Source of the DNA: Galeruca laticollis
Taxonomy: Eukaryota > Arthropoda > Insecta > Coleoptera > Chrysomelidae
Length of the DNA: 64,000 nucleotides
Reading direction: 5' to 3'
Assembly (NCBI GenBank): GCA_963921935.1
Contig: OY998176.1
Coordinates: 171,860,445-171,924,444 of the forward strand
The notes below the pieces were generated by a model. That model saw only the letters and a list, made by a program, of their open reading frames with translations. It was not told where the DNA came from and ran no database searches. The position numbers and the translations under genes were made by a program. Below, in pieces: positions 43,302-54,796 of the stretch (within the stretch, counting starts at the first letter, position 1; the number at the start of each line of letters is the position of its first letter).

Positions 43302-43476
43302 GTTTTTAAATGAAACTCAAGGTCTCTAGTTAATTCCACAATATAATACAAGTTATTGAAAATTCTAAAAAATTGACAATTGTTTCGATAAATCAATATC
43401 ATCGTCAGAATGACAGAAGTTACATTTACACTAATATGAGCATATTCCACGAAGTAAGGGTCGAGACAGTCAATTT
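43302..43476. mobile_element. Short dispersed element related to the 20.3-kb foldback
   Basis: From 43302 the sequence follows the foldback arm at 20285-20420 closely (AATGAAACTCAAGGTCTCTAG, CAATTGTTTCGATAAATCAATATCATCGTC and on). It then has the CACTAATATGA end and the outer GTAAGGGTCGAGACAGT segment also seen beside the foldback. The 16-bp word CATTTTTTCTATTAGT occurs identically at 43286-43301 and 43477-43492, flanking the element. Confidence 0.75.
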
Positions 43477-43492
43477 CATTTTTTCTATTAGT

Positions 43493-44867
43493 TATATATT
43501 AATTACATTGAAGTGGAAATTGCAAAGTGGGCCGATTCAAACTTTTTCGATACTGGAAATCAAAATGATGCGATTATATTCGCTTTGGTGGGAGGCTTCC
43601 TCCGGAATCCACCATGATTTTCGTCGCCAATTTTCCGCTACGGAATAATTCGCGTTGGTTTCGGGGGGCCTTAATCCTTCTTAATTCAAAATCCGTTTCT
43701 GTGTGAGAACTTTCTAGGTTGAATAATGTATTTTGCCGAAATTTTTGGCATTTGGACCTTTTATGAATTACCTTGAATAAATATCTGTTTTGAAAATAAT
43801 TTACTATATTAAGTTATGTTTGCAGTTTTATCTGCAAAACTACAAAACTGCGATATAATAATTTTTATAATTGATTGATTGTTTAAATTCAATTAATTCT
43901 TATTCAAGCTAAACTTTATTTAGGGAAATTTCCGTCATTTTCCAAAAATAATTTTCTATAAACAAAAGTAATAGTAGTATACATTTCTCATTCAGGTGAA
44001 TTAATACCTTATTTATTCACTTTAACGTCCATCAAACTTTTGATATGAACTCTAATTAGTGATAGATATTAATTTCTGTTGGTAATGTTTTCTTCAATCA
44101 GGTTTATGATCGATAAATAAGAATGAACTTACTACAGATGGATTTGAAAATACTATTTATTATCCACATGTCTTCTAATACAATCTAATATTTCAGAAAA
44201 AAATAGGGAAATAAATATAGAAAGGAAATTCTGGAGTGGAATATTCAAGAACGGTAAATTTGCAAATAATATTTGGATTAAATTTCATAACTTATTTGGA
44301 TGAAAATACGCAAGAGAGCTTGTTACTCGATCATCGATCATTCCGGAAAAATAATATAACATTTTGGTTTACAGAAAAAAATGGAGAGAACGATTTCGCA
44401 ATAATGATTGTGATGATAATACAGATTAAAAAAATATTTGAAAATAAGGTATTTTGAAAACCTTACTTCATAAAAATTCAATTTTGGTATACATAAAGAA
44501 TCTGAATGAAAATATTGAAAAAACTTTATTTTAAAAATAAGTTCTAGAAAACTTTTCAATCAAATACTAAAATTTAGAAAATCTCCCATTTTGATTTTGA
44601 AAAGATTCAACAAAAAAGGGAAAAAGCATTTTAGAAATGTTACATCCAATTTTGGTTTGATAAAAATTAGTGAGTAAACCGAAAAATTTACATTAAATAC
44701 AAAGATTTTGTTCAACATCCATAGAAGTAACCCTTTGATATAGTTTAGTTTTTTGAACAAACAAATGAGATTACAAAGACTGACAAAAATTTTGATTTCA
44801 TTGTCAAAAATTTTAGGTGTTTTAAATTAATTTTCATAGCAAGATATTTGCAAAATCAAGTTATTAT
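43493..44867. other. No recognisable gene
   Basis: AT-rich. Short frames on both strands lack family features. Confidence 0.5.
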
Positions 44868-45060
44868 GTATACGAGTTGTGGCTATTAAATAATCGGACT
44901 GATACTGTTTGCAGCAAATTACGAGCCTGCCGCGACATGTTTGCCCACCCTGAGCTCGCTTGACAAGTCAGCCGGTTATTTAGTCTGACCAGAGAGCTAC
45001 GAACAAACGACAAACAAGAGACGGTTTGAAGTATACGCGGTATGTGGCACAACTTTTCTT
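44868..45060 (+). mobile_element. Mariner left terminal repeat and leader, solo
   Basis: TACGAGTTGTGGCTATTAAA then TAATCGGACTGA matches, inverted, the right end of the mariner at 58675-58706 (TACGAGGTGTGGCTATTAAA then TGATCGGACTGAAG). GC-richer leader-like sequence follows, but no transposase. Confidence 0.55.
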
Positions 45061-46435
45061 GCAAATGATCCGTGCATGGAGTCTCTGCAGTCGCGAAACT
45101 GTTTTACATAAACAAAATAGAATAAAATAGTTCAAAATATTATAATTTACAATAAATTTCAACATATTGCCCTTAATGTCGATAAATATTATAAAATATC
45201 CTAGTATATTAGCTTTTAAGTCATTTAAAATGAAAATATACAAAATTAATATTACATTGGTTGGTGTGAATCTGGTGTGTGTGTTATTCAAAGTCAAAGT
45301 TTCAATGAAAATTGCTAAAAATATGATTGTGGCGTGACAAAGGTGAATAAGATTAGTTTACTTTTTAATTTATTTAGGATTTTAGTTCTAATAAAGTAAA
45401 TAAAAGTAAGTGAACCTTTAAAATGTCATCAGCAGGTATAATTCGTGATAGTTGTATTTCAAAAAATTGTAATAATAAATTAATATTTTTGGTGACTTCG
45501 CAATTTGGAGTTTAAGAACATAACATTTTTCACAATTTGCTTTACTTTCTCAACCCTTACACTATACACCAAACGTAGTTGAATATAGTAATAATACCCA
45601 AGCTTTTTGAAGTACAGTAACTACTGTCTGCAAAAAGATAGCTTATTTTTTGTAATATGAATGATAGTCAAGAACTTCAACACAAATTGTGAAGCAAATG
45701 ACTGCAGTTTATTAGATAACTTAAATTCTTTTTTAAATTTTCATAATGATTCAAAACCATTCTCTTTTAATACCATTAATGAATTGAAAAATATTGAATT
45801 CCCATTTTTAGATACATGATTGAATGATTCACATTTTGACACTCAAATAAATAAGTTATGTTTCTGGTTTCGTTGTTAAAAACATCACAAACTTCAATTG
45901 CGAATAATGTAAGGCTAATTTATGTCTGATTTGTGTACAAAGATATGTCGTTAAATTTATTTCAATACTGCATGACTTTGTTATCATATTTTAGCAATTT
46001 TAGGTTAAGGAGAGAATATGACTGAAAAAAATGAACACTTTCCAAAAGGTAACATAAATTTTGATTGGTAGACCTGTCCAGAACATATATCATACGTATT
46101 TTCTCAACTCATAAAAGTGTGTCCCCTTATTAATTAAAAAATATTATAATGATTGTAAAAGGACTAACAAACAAAAATATTTTTTTTCGAAAACTGTCAT
46201 CAAATGTTGACATTTTCGTTAAAATCAGTCAATAAGCGAAGTGGCTCTTTTTTGTCAATCAGCTAAGAAATACTTTCTAGAACGCAAAATACTTTGGCGT
46301 TAATGTTGAATAAATAGTCATATGCTAGGAACTTATTTGTGAATTTAATAATTGGATACGAGTACATTTAAATACATAATAATAATTAACTATTATTCAA
46401 ACTTGAACATTATAATAATTTATCTTGTACTACCC
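45061..46435. other. No recognisable gene
   Basis: AT-rich spacer up to the TTAA that begins the piggyBac remnant. Confidence 0.5.
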
Positions 46436-46739
46436 TTAACATGTTGAGTGCCACGGCCAAAACGCCTTAACTCGTTTGAGAAACCAGCTGTAACGTTTGG
46501 GTTATATATAGTCCTAAAAGTGTAAAATCAGACTTTTTGCGTTTCTGAATAGACTTTGATCATTTTCAAGGCCTTCCAGTAAAATGGACATCGTGCTATG
46601 AGCATTTTTTCACCCTAAATGTACCGCTGTCCAGTTTACTGGACACGAAGAAATCTTACAAAAAACTAATGCTAAAATTTTTTTATGTCTTTTTATATTT
46701 AATATCAAAACGAAACAAGTTATAATAGTTATGTTATAA
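46436..46739 (-). other. piggyBac end region with TTAA
   Basis: TTAA at 46436-46439 is followed by CATGTTGAGTGCCACGGCC, a typical piggyBac-type terminal sequence, then AAATGGACATCGTGC and CTGTCCAGTTTACTGGACA words. It lies just beyond the C-terminal end of a piggyBac transposase, where the 3' end should be. Confidence 0.5.
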
Positions 46740-47024
46740 TATGCTAAGTAGATTTAGCATGCAAATTTTTAAAACAAGGACACATAGACCTGGTTTATCA
46801 GGACAAAATGGACTTGTTTCTTTGTGCACTGATGTTTTTATACACTGACAGCATCTCTTCATGGGGCTTTTTTCATTTTCATTAGGAGAATTAGGCTCTA
46901 GAAAGTGGAATTTGTCGTCAGTTTTTTCCTCATTTTCCACTAGAACAGCTTCTGATTGAATGAAAATCTATACAATAACCTCTTCTCGAAAACTCAAAAG
47001 TCTCATGTTTTTGTTTTGATGCAG

Positions 47025-47026
<2 letters not shown>
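46740..47026 (-). pseudogene. piggyBac transposase, C-terminal part
   Basis: Minus-strand codons give MRLLSFREEVIV, an acidic linker (VENEEKTDDKFH), then the Cys-rich C-terminal finger: KRCCQCIKTSVHKETSPFCP and PGLCV. This is the RING/PHD-like domain of piggyBac enzymes that binds element ends. The last Cys-His pair is lost. It belongs with 49249-49640, from which it is separated by a gypsy insertion. Confidence 0.7.

Positions 47027-47076
<50 letters not shown>
47027..47076. repeat. (TA)n microsatellite
   Basis: About 25 TA units at the left border of gypsy copy 2. Confidence 0.95.
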
Positions 47077-47078
<2 letters not shown>

Positions 47079-47256
47079 AATGTGTCGATAAAAATCTTGA
47101 CACTTCTTGCCATGTAGGTCACTTCCATTGCCGAATCTTCTGTAAGTGATGATCATTCTCCTGCTCGTCTCTGATCCTGGTGGGTGACCATTTCTCGCTG
47201 ACTACTGTAGTTCTTGAAATTGCAGCTTCCTTAGATTTCGACTTGTTGCATTGAGG

Positions 47257-48114
47257 CTAGTCTACAGGGCATGACCGTCTGGACGGAAAGTCAACTTTTC
47301 GGTGATTCACATCAGCTCGATGTTCATCCCTGTCTGATTTCCTATGTGACTGAAGTTCTTGGGTTTCAGGAGTCTTGGGACACTTACATGAACTGCGTAC
47401 ATGCCCTAGCTCGCCACAACTCCAGCATCTGATCTTTCTCGGCTTCTTGTCCATCATACTTTTTATCATACTGACGATTTGGTCAAGTCTGTCTTCGTCG
47501 CCTTGTCCTTGGATGGTCTTGACTTTGTCATAACCTGAAGCCTTCGTGGCTGCTTCATAATCAAGAGCAGCAGTCAACGCATCGAAAAATGTTTTGGGAT
47601 GGGCTAATCGAAGCGTCCTCTGCATATCGGGGTCACGTAAGCCATCAATAAAGGCCTGGATGCCCAAACATTCCATCATGTTCTCTGGTGCTGATGGATA
47701 AGCGAATCGAACTAGTCGGGCAATATCCACTTCATACTCTTGAAGGGTTTCGTCACGTGTCTGCCTTCGGTTATTCAGCTGGCATTGGTACAAGTGCTCT
47801 AGATGTTCGTGACCATATCGCATATCCAACCTCTTCTTCAGCTGCTCGAAGTCATCCGTTTCTTCCAGAGGAATCGTCTGGAGTACATCTAAGGCATCTC
47901 CCTTAAGTGCGATAGTTGAGTTCACTGCCTTCTCCCTGCCGAACCAATTATTCACTCTAGCAGCTGCTTCAAACTGTTTCCGTCTAACGTTGGGGCCTTG
48001 ACTCGTGCAAAACTGCCAATGTCTTCTATCTTGGATTTTATTTCTGGCTTGCAGGGTTTTATATGTTCAATCTTCTTTTCTTCTGCTGGCGTGTCTTGTG
48101 TTCTTAAATCTGCC
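47257..48114 (-). pseudogene. gag: Gypsy copy 2 Gag
   Basis: From ATG near 48114 (MADLRTQDTPAEEKK again), with a frame change near 47980. A long intact frame follows, 47955-47257: WFGREKAVNSTIALKGDALD, YEVDIARLVRFAYPSAPENM and FIDGLRDPDMQRTLRLAHPK. The CCHC knuckle is CWSCGELGHVRSSC, with a basic C-terminus. It is more complete than the Gag of copy 1 and shows what that copy lost. Confidence 0.8.
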
Positions 48115-48117
48115 ATA

Positions 48118-48762
48118 TTTCTCTATAATTCCTTGATTTTCTTGTCTATCGTTGTCATCTTATTTTCAATGGCTGGTTTTATTTTCTTGTTCATCGTTGT
48201 CATCTTATTCTCGATTTTCTCGTCCATCCTCAATATCCGATTTTAGAGACGAAATTTTATTTTTGACGTGAGCAGCAATGTCATTTTTCAACGATAAGCT
48301 ATCGGCAGAAATATCATTCTTCATAGTTGAAATCTTCTCGCCCATATTAGTAGAAATATCGTTGTCCATAGTGGAAATATCGTTCTTTATAATTGAAATC
48401 TTTTCGTCCATATTAGTAGAAATGTCGTTCTTCATAGTAGAAATCTTCTCGTCCATATTACTAGAAATATCGTTCTTCATAGTAGAAATATCGTTATTTA
48501 TAGTTGAAATCTTTTCGTCCATATTAGTAGAAATATCGTTCTTCATAGTGGAAATCTTCTCGTCCATATTAGTAGAAATTGACGAGATTAAGGTGGAAGA
48601 CTCGTCATTGAATAGAAATGTTTCTGGATCCAAGCCGTCACTCACGAGTGCCACTTTAAGTCTTTCTACTAACTCACTCTTCTTACCGGACGTTTCCAAC
48701 TCGCGATTTTCCAATTCTGCCTTTAGCTCAGTCACTTTCAAGTCACTTAGTTTCTTGGCCAT
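48118..48762 (-). pseudogene. Gypsy copy 2 upstream ORF: SAP domain plus five coiled-coil repeats
   Basis: ATG at 48762. Residues 1-40 (MAKKLSDLKVTELKAELENR, then SGKKSELVERLK) form a clear SAP motif. After about residue 60, five units of about NMDEKISTMKNDIST form a regular heptad-like coiled coil. The ORF changes frame near 48240 because of an extra repeat-like insertion and then reaches the same KEL-TAG stop seen in copy 1, two codons before the Gag ATG. Copy 1 has four units, so the repeat number varies. Confidence 0.78.
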
Positions 48763-48987
48763 TTTTACGTAGATATTTATTTATATCATCCCACTTCTGA
48801 CGCCAATGTAATGTTTATCCTATTTATTTAAACGTTTTTATTACGAGTGGGATTAACTTATACACACGCGTTATGTCTACTAACTACTTGTTCGCTGTTT
48901 ATATCACGAGATCACTTTATAAAATGACTAGATTAGATAATTCTAGTTTGCGGCTTACGTAAAAGCAATCACCTCTCTGGAATATTC

Positions 48988-49248
48988 TTTTTTTTCGGGA
49001 TATTTCTCGAATGCCGGCTCAATCCTTGAGAGATCTTCGGAGAACATGTCTATAAAAACGGACACAAAAAACCCAATAGACCTTCTAAGAATTCGGCGCG
49101 CTCCAAATGTTTTTAACTCCGTTAACATAAGGTTACAGGACCGTACTTAATATCTACTTCGGTGTGCGAGTTCGTAACAATATGTAACAGTCATTCGATA
49201 TACACTAGTACGTAGTAGTCCGATCGATCAATCCTTGACATATTTTTA
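48988..49248. other. Sequence between gypsy copy 2 and piggyBac piece
   Basis: Not recognised. It includes a short GC-richer part (AGAATTCGGCGCGCTCC). It should be piggyBac coding or a further insert, but no match is seen. Confidence 0.35.
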
Positions 49249-49640
49249 TTATAATCGAGGTCTTATTTTCTTATTGTTACGTCTCATGTCCTGAATCACG
49301 ACCATATAATGTTTGTGAACAGTACTTATCATCTGTACATACCTTTTGTCCCTCCAGGTAGTTAGTAAAGCTGGCCCTTTTCTTTTCCAAACGGCATCGC
49401 CCTTCTTTAGTTTCGCCTTCATAGTTTCCTTATGATTTTCATTTCTGTTTTCACGTAAAGTTCCTACCAAAGCGGTAGGATAAAAATTATCAAGATAAAC
49501 TGTGTGGACTTTTAACAGATAATCTTTAATTAACTCCTTTACTACATTTTCAGAATATGTGGCATCTTCTGAAACTATTGAACCCTTTCCTGTGTAAACA
49601 ATAAAGTTAAGAATAAACCCTAGTTAACTGGACGCGGGCT
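49249..49640 (-). pseudogene. piggyBac transposase, central catalytic part
   Basis: In minus sense: FIVYTGKGSI, then TVYLDNFYPT (catalytic Asp box), VGTLRENRNEN, AKLKKGDAV, WRDKRYVQMISTVH and IRPRL-stop. These are the ordered conserved segments of piggyBac DDE transposases around the second and third acidic residues. The remaining catalytic segments and C-terminus are not contiguous. The C-terminal finger is found at 46740-47026, beyond gypsy copy 2. Confidence 0.75.
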
Positions 49641-49865
49641 TCAAGTAAGGAACCGGTATGTCCAGCATACTGGAGGCTTGCACTCAACGTTCCAAATTGA
49701 AAGTGACGATTTTGCAGTGAGTAAAATTTATGCCAGATCCAGTGCTATTAGCTATCGTCGCTTCTGTTTCTGGATGGTCAGTGAGACTGCTGTTGCAATT
49801 GTTTAAGTCTACTCCGCACGTTGTATTATTGGCCAATTCCGTAGGGTCTGCTGAAGATCGTAGTA

Positions 49866-50200
49866 GGGTAAAACCCCCAATTGTTGGCACTATAACAGAT
49901 ATGCCAGTACATTTCTCGCCACTAAATAAAAATTGAGTATATAGTTTTGATCGCTGTTCTTACAAGTTGATTCACCAATCATTGCCAATGTTGATAAATC
50001 TAATAACATTATGGAACTATGACCATGCAATTCAAAAAATATATAAATAATGGAAAACTGCTGTTTTCCAATTATTGGCATCAGATTTCTAGTTATTGGT
50101 ACCCGATTGTTGGCAATGATATCAATTATTGACACCCATTTATTGGCACTCATTACTGATTGACACCCAATCACTGAAAGGGTACCAATTGATTGGAACT
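49866..50200. repeat. Subterminal TTGGCA-type repeat array of pogo-like element 1
   Basis: Words of the form AATT(A/G)TTGGCA or its complement occur at about 49879, 49981, 50071, 50107 and 50138, with weaker ones (ATTGACACCC, GATTGGAAC) between. Similar words recur at the right end at about 52910, 53226, 53308, 53638 and 53660. They resemble the terminal repeat itself, so they may be transposase binding sites. Confidence 0.7.
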
Positions 50201-50277
50201 GCTATCATACACAAGGGAAGGAAAAATAAGACTAAAAATGTAATATGAAAAAGTGAAATTTTTATGTTCATATAAAA

Positions 50278-53187
50278 TTACAAATGATTAACAATCTGTT
50301 TCTGATGACAAACTTTACATAGTGAAAACTCTTTGTATAAATTTTGTTTCTTCAAGCATCTGACATGGTAGGCACGCGTACACTTCTGACATTTTATACC
50401 AATGTCTGTCGTATATAAATTATTTGTACAGCAGGAACACAAACCTTTAGAGGCAATAATATTATTTTTGGGGGCTTGGTTATCTGAATCTAGCTGTTTG
50501 CCATTGCTCTCTCCTTTGGTCTCAGTAACTGAGTTGGTATTGGTTATAGTTGTGGAAACGTTATCAGTTCTGGGAATAACTAATTCCTGCTCATCTAAAA
50601 TATTCTTCAAGTTTCTGACGTGCGATAATTTGTTTGATGTTTGTTTACTGACCGCTTTAGTTTTTTTGGTACTATTTCGCTTTGGATTTACGTGTTTATT
50701 TTCTATAGCTTTCAACATTCTCTTTTGCTTATTCTCTAGTTTCTTCCTCTCCTTTTCTTCTTTTTCCTTTTCCTTCTCTAGAGCATTACTTTTATAAACA
50801 GAAGTTAGCACAAAGCTAACTCGCTCAGTTTGCCGAACCTCTTTTCGGACTGGAGTTTGAGGAACACTTAAATCATTTTCGATATTTGGAACATTGCATT
50901 GCTCTTCAATTTTGTCTAGGTTATCTACATTTAACATCGACATTAACACTTCTTGTTCGCTCGCACTCATAATGTCACTTATATTACTTGTATTTCCCAC
51001 TTCATTTTTTGTTGCAGTCTCCATTGACATTAACACTTCTTGTTCGCTTGTACTCATTATATTGTTTATATTTGCCACATCATTATTTTTTGTTGGTGTG
51101 TCCATTGTTATTAACACATCTTGTTCGCGTGAACTCAATATATTACTTATATTTGCAGCTTCATCATTTGTTGCAGTCTCCATTATTGTATTTGATAAAT
51201 TGTTCTGGTTGACGTCAAAAATATCTAGTTGGCTTGATTCTTCTAATTCTAATGAATAGTTTTCTGTAACAACGAATTCACACTCCAAATTGTCTATTTC
51301 TGTACCTTCTTCTATAAACTGATTATTAATGTCTTCATGTATAATAATTGGCATTTGCTCGATCTCATTTGCTGTAAAGATCTCCATATTATTATATTTA
51401 GATGAAGGCTCTAGTTTTGAATAGATTTCCTGTAGAGTTTTGAAATATTTACACTGGTCTGATGTACATCTAGTTCGCATGTTTCTTTTTATTTCCGTTT
51501 TCAATGTTTCATCAAACAATTCAAGCAATTTGTCATGGAGCTTGTCTGAAGGATTATCGATTTCTGGTGTTGAAGGAGTAGGGTCTTTTTTACCGAGACA
51601 TTTAGAATAATCCAAGGCATTCATGTTCCATGGATAAAGTCCACATGCTTTGAAACCGCTGATTACACTAGCTGGTTTCAACTGCACTAAGGCCTCTTTC
51701 AGTATTAAGGCAAAGTGCTGTTTTGTTAAATTACAGTAAATATTTTTTCTTCTCCATTCCAGAACACTTTTTTTCCACATATGCTTCAGAGGCTGAAACT
51801 TGCTACATCCGCTGGTTGTAGGAGTCTGGGGGAGTTTGGATATAAGGCAATCAAAACAATCTGCAACTCTGTACATGCATCACTGAGTTACAAGGACAAA
51901 TGTGTTGTATGTCCATCAACGAACAGAATAATAGGAAATTCTACGATATTTTTCAAGGAAGGATAGAAAACGTTTTTGATGTAATCTACAAATACTTCAG
52001 ACTTCATCCAGCCGTTCTCAGTGAGTCCAATATCCCAAGAGTCAGGAATGCCCTCCAGGATGTTTTTTGTCAAACGTTTGTTAGGGTATATTATCATTGG
52101 GGGAGTTGTCACGCTAGTTGCTGAGAATGTAAACATTACAGTCAAGTTTTGCTTCGCATTGCCTTGATCGATTTCATACACGTTTTTCTTTCCCTTCGGA
52201 GCAATCACCTTTCCAAATTTGGGGCAAAACTGGAAACAGGTTTCGTCACCGTTATACACCCGTGAAGGATTTTCAAGAATAGAGAAAACATTTTTTCTCT
52301 TCAGATATTCCTCTATATCTCGAAACCATCCTTTTATGTCTTTTTCAGACACATTTGCTGAGGCACCCGTAACACCTTCTGGGGTTCTTTCTGCCAATTA
52401 AGGATGTCGTTTTATGAATAATGTATACCAACGATTTCCTGGTAAGTTGTTCTTAAAAGGGTTAGGTCGGACATCCGCGTCTAGACAAGATTTTACAGCT
52501 GCTTGAAGATCTACTTGACGTCTCGGAAATCCTTTTCGATCATTTTCAATTATCCAGTCAACTAGTTTTTTTTCTTCACTTTTAGTTAAATATGTACTCC
52601 TGCCTTTCTCAATTTTTGTGAATTTATTGCCAAGTCTGAATTGTATTGTAGACCGGGGAATGCCATATATAAAAGCTGCATGTTTTTTTGACGTACCACC
52701 TTTAAATTCTTATATTGCTGCTTGTAGCTGCTCCTCCGTGTATGTATATTTAGCATGAAATTAAAATAACGTTTCAGTTATGTTTATTTTGAATACCTAG
52801 ATATTTATTTTTGCAATATTTTTAGCAGAATTACCACAACCGTAAAAAGGTTGTTTTGTAGTGGTCTTTTGTCAACATTCAGATTATACATCAAAATGTA
52901 TCCCAAATGTTGGCACTATTTTTAAATAAAAGATGGGAAACAATATCGAGGAAATTTTGCAAAAACATAGATGAATTGTTTTTAAAATGTCGAACTCTAT
53001 TGACGAAGATATACCTCTTTACACATAAATGGATACAAATAGGTTTGATTAATCCTGATACTGACAGTCGACAATAGCATTGCATCTTTAGTAAAATTAT
53101 AATATTTACCTTATTTCTTGATACTTTTCGATTCTTTCTTCGTTTGTCATATACGTCTTTGTTTTCAGTTCTACCCTTCGGTGCCAT
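50278..53187 (-). pseudogene. Pogo/jerky-like transposase with C-terminal PHD-like finger
   Basis: Exon 1: MAPKGRTENKDVYDKRRKNR to a GTAAAT donor near 53110. Exon 2 from about 52757: a helix-turn-helix (TYTEEQLQAA, then KHAAFIYGIPRSTI), a CENP-B-like second domain (DWIIENDRKGFPRRQ), and the DDE_1 nuclease with Asp in VYNGDETCF and Asp in ILFVDGHTTHL. A TAA and one frameshift lie near 51885-51800, before LQPADVASF and LKHMWKK. An uninterrupted 532-codon frame (51876-50278) then carries an acidic region with three repeats of about 28 residues (SEQEVLMSM units), a Lys/Glu coil, and a C4HC3-type finger, CSCC...CQKC...HVRC...CKVC. Confidence 0.83.
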
Positions 53188-53681
53188 TTCTTCCTATTCC
53201 TGAATAAATAAAGTGATTTTAGCAATGCCAACAAATGGAAAATGCAATTCATTTCTGAACGTAATGTTGACACTAGTGTGACAACATTTAGAGTAGCTCA
53301 AATAGATATTCTAAATGTTGGCACCCATAGTATTTCCTAAATTTTACTTTATTTTGCCTATTTTTCATAACAGATATGTGTTATAAACTCTAAGGAATAT
53401 CTAAGTTCCTCAAAAGTTCATTTTGTGGTTTTATAAAGCAAATTTCTGTAGCTTTAGGTTTGGTATATTTTTAACAAATTCTCAATTTTCTTACCTGCTC
53501 TCTTCTGCGTCTTCCATCAAACTGAATCAGAAGATACAGTTCGTCACCAATAGTAGACGGTGTTGCCAAATTATGAAAAAATATTAGATTATCTTCAATT
53601 TACGTTGAATTCAAAATAATCTGGAATTTCCATCAGGAGTGCCAACAAATGGCTGAGTGCCAATAATTGGAGGTTTTACCC

Positions 53682-54486
53682 TAGTAGTCGTAGTCTCATG
53701 TCGCATTCTAAATACAACAATATCCTATTTTTTGGTAACGTAATGTACTGCGTTTAATCTCCTTTTTTGTTTCAGACCCGTTCCTGTTTTCATGGAAAAG
53801 GGAAATCCAGTTTTTAACTGCTTTTTATTAAAATATTGGTTGTTTTTGTTGTCAATAATTTTTTAAAATAACTTATTGTGCAATTTGATGTGATATTGAA
53901 TTAACTTCCTTAAATATAATGTTGTTATTTTAACAGAAATATGCAATTTTGTGAATAATATTTTTGTTATATTATGTGCAGGTTAATTAAAAATTTAAAT
54001 TTGTGCTGTTTTCTTAATTAAATAAATTATTTGTCTCAAAACTGTTTATTATATTTATTTCATTAAAAAAATTGAATATAGTTTTATTTTTTGTAATGAA
54101 ATAATTATATTATAAATAATTTTAAGACAAATTATAAGATTTACCTACCCATAATCAAAACTACCAAATTTAAATATCCCTCCTGTAAAAATTAGTTACA
54201 ACACCCATATCTGGTGCGCTCCAATCAACGCGATGCCAACTGTTTATAGAGGAACGTCTTAATATATTACTTTTTCTATGGCTACTGTAATCAAATAGAG
54301 GTGACAATCTGCTGGAGCGCAAGATTTCTCGGTGGGAATGATACAACAGAATACACTGAGAAAAGTTTTCAATAAGTACATCGCAATAATTTCTGTATAT
54401 GTTTAACTATGCTTTAGGAAATATTGGATTAAAACGAATATTGAACAATTTTTTTATGTTTTGGAGTGTTAAAAGTATTGGAAATA
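53682..54486. other. Spacer, no gene
   Basis: AT-rich. GCGCTCC at 54212 and GGAGCGC at 54314 form a small inverted pair. An ACAGAATACACTGAGA word at 54349-54364 recurs inverted near 58137. Confidence 0.4.
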
Positions 54487-54640
54487 TGATAAAAGAATAT
54501 TTTTGTTGTTTTCGTGAATGCCGATCTAAACCAGGCCAAGTACTGTCATTGTTTTCTATTCCTAAAGAACCTGAGCGGAAAGAAAAAAATTATTTTTCTA
54601 TACAAGGTATTTCAATATTCAGTACAAAGATTTTAAGGAT
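54487..54640 (+). CDS. THAP domain N-terminal exon-like fragment
   Basis: The plus-strand frame MIKEYFCCFRECRSKPGQVL, then SLFSIPKEPERKEK, has the Cys-x2-4-Cys pair, the SLFSIP box and the basic stretch of a THAP finger start. A possible donor ACAAG/GTATTT follows at about 54605. The His/Cys half and AVPTIF box are not seen downstream, because pogo-like element 2 begins at 54789. It may be a host exon or a truncated relic. Confidence 0.5.
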
Positions 54641-54796
54641 GTATTTGTCGGCTCCATAATAAGTTAATAACGTGTTGTGTGTGTTTTTTGTCTCTTGTAA
54701 TTTCTTCGCATCTGTTACCGTTACAGAGAAAAAAGAAAATATTTCTTTTGATTAGCTAGATATAGTTAAAAAAAGTTCTTATTATGTAGGGTAGGG

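Larger units (their letters stand above)
47077..48987 (-). mobile_element. Gypsy copy 2 (same family), internally deleted
   Basis: Minus strand: a truncated 5' LTR (48807-48987, beginning TGTAATG), a primer-binding site (TGGCGTCAGAAGTGGGA in minus sense, 48789-48805), the SAP ORF, and Gag. Then comes an abrupt join to the pre-integrase linker (47100-47260 matches 36180-36340). Protease, RT, RNase H and the 3' LTR are gone. The primer-binding site lies next to the LTR and fixes the LTR boundary. Confidence 0.8.
49866..53681. mobile_element. Pogo/jerky-like transposon 1 with TA duplications
   Basis: Left end GGGTAAAACCCCCAATTGTT(GGCACT) and the inverted right end GGGTAAAACCTCCAATTATT(GGCACT) match at 24 of 26 bases. 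TA is on both sides (49864-49865, 53682-53683). The element is 3816 bp with one minus-strand transposase gene. Both subterminal regions are dense in (A/T)TTGGCA words. Confidence 0.9.

Noticed and set aside
48278..48772. 164-codon plus-strand frame like the one above
   Set aside because: Same antisense effect in gypsy copy 2.
49684..49936. 68-codon frames on both strands before pogo-like element 1
   Set aside because: They overlap the inverted terminal repeat and have no family signature.
50402..51259. Plus-strand hydrophobic frames
   Set aside because: Antisense to the long pogo-like transposase C-terminal frame.
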